A DNA stretch of 12,893 bases from Bacteroidota bacterium (GTDB lineage: Bacteria > Bacteroidota > Bacteroidia > Chitinophagales > UBA2359), in the NCBI GenBank assembly GCA_020627525.1, contig JAHDGP010000003.1, positions 29,599 through 42,491 of the forward strand. Direction: 5' to 3'. Below, in pieces: positions 10,201-12,893 of the stretch. The position numbers and the translations under genes are program-made. The notes under the pieces are model-generated. The model searched no databases. It saw only the letters and a program-made list of their open reading frames with translations, and was not told the origin of the DNA. How positions within the stretch are numbered: the first letter of the stretch is position 1; the number at the start of each line of letters is the position of its first letter.

Positions 10201-12893
10201 ATCTTGAATAAATGCATCTTTGAAGAAATATTGTTGAACTGGGTGAAGCTCAACTAAGCCAGTAACGGCAGATTGATCTATTTTTCTGATATTTAAATTA
10301 ATCAGCTTAGACAAATCTGATAGTATAGGGTTTGTAAGGATCTCGCTTACTTTCAAACTATAGCCTTGCTGTTTCAATCTTGAAACCACTTGTATGGATT
10401 TGATTGAATCGCCACCAAGATTAAAAAAGTTATCTTGAATGCTTATCAATTCTTTTTTCTTCAACACATCTTGCCATACAGACGCAAGGATTTTCTCTTC
10501 TTCATTTCTAGGAGCAGCATAATCAACTTGTGAAGAAATCTCTAATGGATTTGGTAAAGACTTTCTATCAAGTTTCCCATTTCCTGTAAGTGGAAATGAT
10601 TCCAACTGCATAAATTGTTGTGGAACCAAATAAAAAGGCAGTCTAGCAGATAAATAATCTTTGATTTCAATTATATCTTCTTGCTTTTTCGAAACAAAAT
10701 AACAGACCAGTGATTTTTCGCCAACTTCTGAATTTACTGGCAACACAGCAACTTCTTTTATATCTTCTTTGGCTGACAACTTGTTTTCTATCTCGCCAGG
10801 TTCTATTCTAAACCCACGAATTTTCAATTGATTGTCAGCTCTGCCTACAAATTCGATTTGACCATCTAAACGCCACCTTCCTAAGTCTCCTGTTTTATAG
10901 ATTAAATCATTTTCCTTAAAAGGGTTTTTTATAAATTTTTCACTTGTAAGATCTGGTCTATTTAGGTATCCTCTCGACAAGCCATCTCCACCCAAATATA
11001 TTTCACCAACAATACCTTTTGGCTGCAAATTCAAATCTGAACTCAATATATAGACCTCACTATTATTGATCGGCTGACCAATTGGAATATTTGAAGAAAC
11101 TTCCTTTATGTTGTACGTTAATGAAAAAGTAGTATTCTCTGTTGGGCCATATCCATTGATTATTTCTAAATCTTTATAGGTAGCCCTTAATTTTTTAACG
11201 TGTTCAACGGATAGCACATCACCACCAGCGAGAACAGTTTTCAAACCACTAAAAACTTCTATATTGTATTCTACCAATTGATTCAACCAACCGGCAGTAA
11301 ACCACATTACATTTACATTTCTTTTTTCTATTTCTTGAAAAATTTTCGTGGTATCTAACAGATCGTTTTTCGAACACAGTACCAATTGTCCACCATTTAG
11401 CAATGGTCCCCAGAACTCAAACGTTGTAGCATCAAAGGAGGAAGAACCTGTTGCCAATATCACATCTTCATCCGTGAATTGATAGTAGTCGGCTGATTTA
11501 ACTAAACTTACGACAGAGCGATGTTCTATCATTACCCCTTTCGGATTGCCCGTTGATCCTGAGGTGTACATCACATAAGCCAAATTTGTTGGCAAAATGT
11601 TCACTTTAGAAAAATGCAAATTACTTTTATCGCTTTCTTCAAAGTTCTTAATCAAACTTGCATCAATAACAAACTTGCATTTACTATCCTTTTGGAGATA
11701 CTCTATTCGAGTTGGTGGATAGGATAAATCTATTGGAACAAATACTCCACTATTTTTTAGAATTGCCAAAAAGGAAATTATTAACCATTCATTTCTCTCC
11801 AGTTTTACACCAATAAATTCTTCTTGTTCTAAGTCAAAATTGACCAACAAATATTGAGCTAACTGATCTGACAAATTGTTTAAATCCTGATAGCTAAAAT
11901 CTTTTTCATTGAATATAAGAGCTATTGCATCTGGATTTTTTGCTACTTGATCTTCAAATAGGTCAACGATGGATTTTTCTTTGGGATATTCAACAGTGGT
12001 ATCATTAAATTTCTCAATTAATTCAACATTTTCTGAATCAGATAAATAGTCAATATCTTTTATAACAACATTTTGATTACTTATAACAGCATTTATCAGT
12101 TGATTAAAATGCTTCATAAGCATCTCAATCATTGCTGTTTCATAAACATCGGTATTGAAGTTAATGTTGAAAAGAATGTGTTCTCCAACCTCGGCAAAGT
12201 TTACTTCTAAATCAAATTTTGTTTTACTTAATCCTAAGTCTCTAATTTCTAAATCACTCTCTGAAATGACTAAGTCGTTCTCATTGGTATTTTGTAGCAC
12301 AACCATCATATCAAAAATTGCACTTCGACTTGTATCTCTTACAACATCTAAATCATCAAGAAGCAAATCAAAAGGATAAGCTTGATGTGCAAAAGATTCC
12401 AACATATTTTGTAAAACTTCTTTGTAATACTCAATAAAATTTTGTTCAGTATTTACAAAACTTCGTAAAACGATGGTGTTTACATAAAATCCTATTTGTT
12501 TTTCTAAATCGGCATGTTCACGTCCAGCAACGGGTGTACCGAATATCATTTCCGACTGCCCTGTATATTTTTGAAGAATTAAATTCCAAAAACTAATTAG
12601 TGTTATGAACAAGCTTCCACCGTTGTTTTTAGCAAACAATTTTATGTCGCTGGTTAGTTTTGATGAAAGGAACATTTCCATAATCCTTCCATTGTCTGTT
12701 TTGATTGCAGGTCTATTCAAACTAGATGGCAAATCAATTATAGGAAGTTCGCCAGCAAGTTGTTTTAACCAGTAATCTTTGCTTTTTGACAAATCACCTT
12801 TGTCAATATTAGTAAATTGCCACATGGCAAAGTCTTTATATTGAAAAGGCAAAGCAGGAATCTCAATATTCAATCCCGCCTTAAAATGATTGT
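1..12893 (-). CDS. Giant multimodular NRPS, internal fragment: (C)ATE-CATE-CAT(E)
   Basis: One uninterrupted minus-strand reading frame fills the window: 4,297 full codons, no stop, and neither the start nor the end of the gene. It encodes a cytoplasmic non-ribosomal peptide synthetase. Domain order by fragment residue is C (1-285), A (290-776), T (787-860), E (877-1310), C (1319-1789), A (1797-2276), T (2287-2360), E (2378-2812), C (2819-3289), A (3297-3776), T (3787-3862), E (3878-4297, cut). All core motifs are intact: YTSGSTG, YGPTE, TGDLGRW and NGK in each A; GGDSI in each T; HHLVxDG, E(G/A)HGRE and RTVGWFTS in each E; HHILMDG in C2 and C3. The protein is predicted to add Val, Tyr and an Ile-like residue and to turn each into its D form. 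At least one more module must lie upstream, because the first C is already elongating; downstream, the chain must pass to another C or a release domain. The product cannot be named from this fragment. Confidence 0.97.
1305..1530 (-). other. Module 3 thiolation (peptidyl carrier) domain
   Basis: The carrier core DNFYNLGGDSIKSIQV has the phosphopantetheine serine at 1399-1401 (fragment residue 3831). The GGDSI form agrees with the epimerase that follows. The domain is nearly the same as the module 1 carrier, including the preceding A-T linker with the EEEILASVWKDVLKKKELIS wording near 1497-1438. Confidence 0.95.
1562..3000 (-). other. Module 3 adenylation domain, predicted Ile or other aliphatic residue
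   Basis: It activates and loads the third residue. Motifs are YTSGSTGTPKGV at 2571-2536, FDGSTFDVF near 2439-2413, SLFITTVLFN near 2311-2284, ILFGGE near 2238-2221, VYGPTENTTF at 2157-2128, YKTGDLGRW near 1895-1867 and the NGK lysine at 1567-1569. The ten pocket positions read D-G-F-F-L-G-V-T-F-K. The isoleucine code DGFFLGVVYK matches at eight of the ten positions; the T-F at 330-331 is the pair seen in the valine code DAFWIGGTFK. An aliphatic branched substrate, Ile first and Val second, is therefore inferred. The exact decision is less certain than for module 1. Confidence 0.9.
3025..4435 (-). other. Module 3 condensation domain, D-donor type
   Basis: It couples the chain ending in the D-aromatic residue to the residue of module 3. 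It opens with KLSPLQSGIYYHW near 4357-4318 and has the catalytic HHILMDG at 3954-3934 (second His at residue 2981), VSGRPAELPEVE near 3545-3515, GLFINTIPVR near 3500-3475 and HILVFENYP near 3335-3305. Its position after an epimerase and its resemblance to the module 2 C domain point to a D-donor, L-acceptor type. Both C domains align with a constant offset of 4,500 bp over most of their length. Confidence 0.93.
3300..4460 (-). repeat. Diverged duplicate, copy in the module 3 condensation domain
   Basis: This stretch aligns with 7800-8960 at a constant offset of 4,500 bp. Checked anchors are the FENYP region, the GLFINTIPVR region, the HHILMDG motif (3934-3954 and 8434-8454), the SPLQ motif and the E-C linker. 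Bases 3587-3625 are identical to 8087-8125 (39 bp). Confidence 0.8.
4455..5757 (-). other. Module 2 epimerization domain
   Basis: It epimerises the aromatic residue on the module 2 carrier. It begins with LSPIQHYF near 5740 and contains HHLVIDGFSW at 5364-5335, NTEINDLLLTGLG near 5030, EGHGRED at 4950-4930, RTVGWFTSVFPF near 4905-4870, GIGYGVLKYL near 4785-4755 and YNYLGDFDN near 4720-4690. The catalytic His (residue 2511) and Glu (residue 2648) are present. It is visibly more divergent than the module 1 and 3 epimerases are from each other, for example GFSW for GVSW and SVFPF for SIYPM, so it may have a separate origin or have diverged earlier. Confidence 0.93.
5810..6030 (-). other. Module 2 thiolation (peptidyl carrier) domain
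   Basis: This carrier domain has its phosphopantetheine serine at 5902-5904 (fragment residue 2330), within NFINNGGDSIKSIQVV. The GGDSI core again matches carriers that serve an epimerase. The residues before it (F-I-N-N) differ from the F-F-N-L / F-Y-N-L of modules 1 and 3; Asn replaces the usual hydrophobic residue just before GGDS. The following helix is otherwise conserved, so the domain should be functional. Confidence 0.94.
6062..7500 (-). other. Module 2 adenylation domain, predicted Tyr (or Phe)
   Basis: It activates and loads the second residue. The core YTSGSTGIPKGV is at 7065-7030, FDASVSEMF at 6930-6904, ATLPPS near 6800-6784, LITAGE at 6738-6721, NAYGPTETSIC from about 6669 to 6637, YRTGDLGRW near 6400-6370 and the NGK lysine at 6073-6075. 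The ten pocket positions read D-A-S-T-I-A-A-I-C-K. The phenylalanine code of GrsA is DAWTIAAICK, so the only change is Trp239 to Ser. The known tyrosine code DASTVAAVCK has the same Ser and differs only by Val/Ile swaps. The smaller Ser would leave room for the para-hydroxyl group. Tyr is the first choice, and Phe or another aromatic residue is the alternative. Confidence 0.9.
7525..8935 (-). other. Module 2 condensation domain, D-donor type
   Basis: It couples the chain ending in the residue of module 1 to the residue of module 2. It starts after a short Thr/Ser/Asp/Leu-rich linker with ELSPLQEGIYYHW near 8855-8820. It carries the intact catalytic motif HHILMDG at 8454-8434 (second His at fragment residue 1481) and the motifs VSGRPGELPGVE near 8045-8015, GLFINTIPVR near 8000-7975 and HIMVFENYP near 7835-7805. 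The SPLQEG opening and the position directly after an epimerase fit the class that uses a D-configured donor and an L-configured acceptor. It is closely similar to the C domain of module 3 and unlike that of module 1. Confidence 0.93.
7800..8960 (-). repeat. Diverged duplicate, copy in the module 2 condensation domain
   Basis: This is the partner of 3300-4460 at an offset of 4,500 bp, in the same frame. The 39-bp identical tract at 8087-8125 encodes NTFIQGVWGYLLS, and a second identical tract of 25 bp is at 7979-8003. The module 1 condensation domain does not share this similarity. Confidence 0.8.
8960..10260 (-). other. Module 1 epimerization domain
   Basis: It interconverts the L and D form of the carrier-bound C-terminal residue, so that the downstream D-selective condensation domain can take the D form. 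Motifs in order are HPVQQYFF near 10245, HHLVVDGVSW at 9867-9838, NTEINDVLLSSLG near 9530, EAHGREE at 9450-9430, RTVGWFTSIYPM near 9405-9370, GIGYGILKYL near 9285-9255 and FNYLGDFGN near 9220-9190. The second His of HHxxxDG (residue 1010) and the Glu of the EAHGRE motif (residue 1148), the two positions known to be essential in the TycA epimerase, are both present, so it should be active. The Ala in EAHGRE replaces the Gly found in the other two epimerases. Confidence 0.94.
9007..11085 (-). repeat. Diverged duplicate, copy in module 1 (A C-terminus, T, E)
   Basis: This is the partner of 1-2079, at a constant offset of 9,006 bp. The encoded proteins share long stretches such as LGHFRLKDGDRLGL / VGHFRLKDGDRLGL and IRKIPNKGIG. 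The corresponding part of module 2 (epimerase 2 and its carrier) is less similar to either copy. Confidence 0.8.
10310..10530 (-). other. Module 1 thiolation (peptidyl carrier) domain
   Basis: This is the 4'-phosphopantetheine carrier that holds the valyl or peptidyl thioester. The core reads DNFFNLGGDSIKSIQV, with the phosphopantetheine serine at 10405-10407 (fragment residue 829). The Asp before and Ile after this serine (GGDSI rather than GGHSL) is the known signature of carriers located directly upstream of an epimerase, which is the arrangement seen here. Confidence 0.95.
10562..12020 (-). other. Module 1 adenylation domain, predicted Val
   Basis: It activates an amino acid as its aminoacyl-AMP and loads it on the next T domain. 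The P-loop-like core YTSGSTGNPKGV is at 11568-11533, the substrate-binding FDATTFEF at about 11436-11413, YGPTE at 11151-11137, YKTGDLGRW near 10900-10870 and the catalytic NGK lysine at 10573-10575. Reading the ten pocket positions (GrsA numbering 235, 236, 239, 278, 299, 301, 322, 330, 331, 517) gives D-A-F-W-L-G-G-T-F-K. This differs from the classical valine code DAFWIGGTFK only by the conservative Leu for Ile at 299. Valine is therefore predicted with good confidence; isoleucine or another small branched residue is the main alternative. Confidence 0.9.
12040..12893 (-). other. Module 1 condensation domain, C-terminal two thirds (L-donor type)
   Basis: This domain forms the peptide bond between the upstream chain and the module 1 residue. 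The N-terminal part, including the catalytic HHxxxDG, lies beyond position 12893; by comparison with modules 2 and 3 it should sit roughly 50-100 bp past the edge. Visible motifs are QYKDFAMWQ near 12850, GREHADLEKQIGFYVNT near 12520-12480, YPFDLLLDDL near 12380-12350 and RDTSRSAIFD near 12340-12310. The GRxHADLExxIGFxVNT wording is typical of condensation domains that take an L-configured donor, and it differs clearly from the GRPxELPxVE wording of the C domains in modules 2 and 3. I infer that the preceding module lacks an epimerase. The subtype call is limited because the diagnostic N-terminal motifs are missing. Confidence 0.9.

Noticed and set aside
1..11085. Long direct repeats as a sign of an insertion sequence or integron.
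   Set aside because: The similarity follows domain boundaries and reading frame, and there are no inverted ends, transposase or target duplications. Homologous NRPS modules explain it.
12155..12379. Open plus-strand frame of about 74 codons.
   Set aside because: It is antisense to the end of the module 1 condensation domain, is low in complexity (Ser, Lys, Leu) and has no recognisable motif.
1..12893. Possible frameshift or in-frame stop that would make this a broken NRPS.
   Set aside because: Reading the frame line by line gave no tta, cta or tca triplet in register, and all motifs fall in the same frame from end to end.

Overview
The window is the inside of one giant non-ribosomal peptide synthetase (NRPS) gene on the minus strand. 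I read the frame whose codons begin on the minus strand at 12891, 12888 and so on, line by line across the whole window. It has no stop codon in 4,297 consecutive codons and runs off both edges. There is no intergenic space, RNA gene, promoter, terminator, mobile element or CRISPR array. The DNA is AT-rich (about one third G+C by eye) and the protein is rich in Lys, Asn, Ile and Glu. With the wording of the NRPS motifs, this suggests a Bacteroidota host (Flavobacteriia, Cytophagia or Chitinophagia type). A low-GC Firmicute is a weaker alternative, and no taxonomic marker gene is present.

Read in the direction of translation (high to low coordinates), the protein has three complete rounds of the same domain order: C-A-T-E, C-A-T-E, C-A-T-E. 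Module 1 (about 12893-8960) has a condensation domain cut by the window edge, an adenylation domain with a valine-type pocket, a carrier domain and an epimerase. Module 2 (about 8935-4455) has a condensation domain, a tyrosine-type (possibly phenylalanine) adenylation domain, a carrier and an epimerase. Module 3 (about 4435-1) has a condensation domain, an adenylation domain with an isoleucine-like aliphatic pocket, a carrier and an epimerase whose last few dozen residues lie beyond position 1. The three phosphopantetheine serines (residues 829, 2330 and 3831 of the fragment) are exactly 1,501 residues apart.

The modules act as an assembly line. Each A domain activates an amino acid and loads it on the adjacent T domain. 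The C domain joins the upstream chain to it, and the E domain equilibrates the new residue to the D form before transfer. The T domains carry the GGDSI core typical of carriers that feed an E domain. Condensation domains 2 and 3 look like the type that accepts a D-configured donor, while condensation domain 1 reads like the L-donor type. The inferred product segment is therefore ...L-Xaa - D-Val - D-Tyr - D-(allo)Ile..., three adjacent D residues made by three dedicated epimerases. No thioesterase, reductase, methyltransferase, cyclisation or formylation domain is visible, so initiation, release and tailoring lie outside the window.

The gene shows a mosaic duplication history. Modules 1 and 3 align without net indels through the A-domain C-terminus, T and E (constant offset 9,006 bp over about 2.1 kb). 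Modules 2 and 3 align the same way through their C domains (constant offset 4,500 bp over about 1.2 kb, including a 39-bp identical tract).
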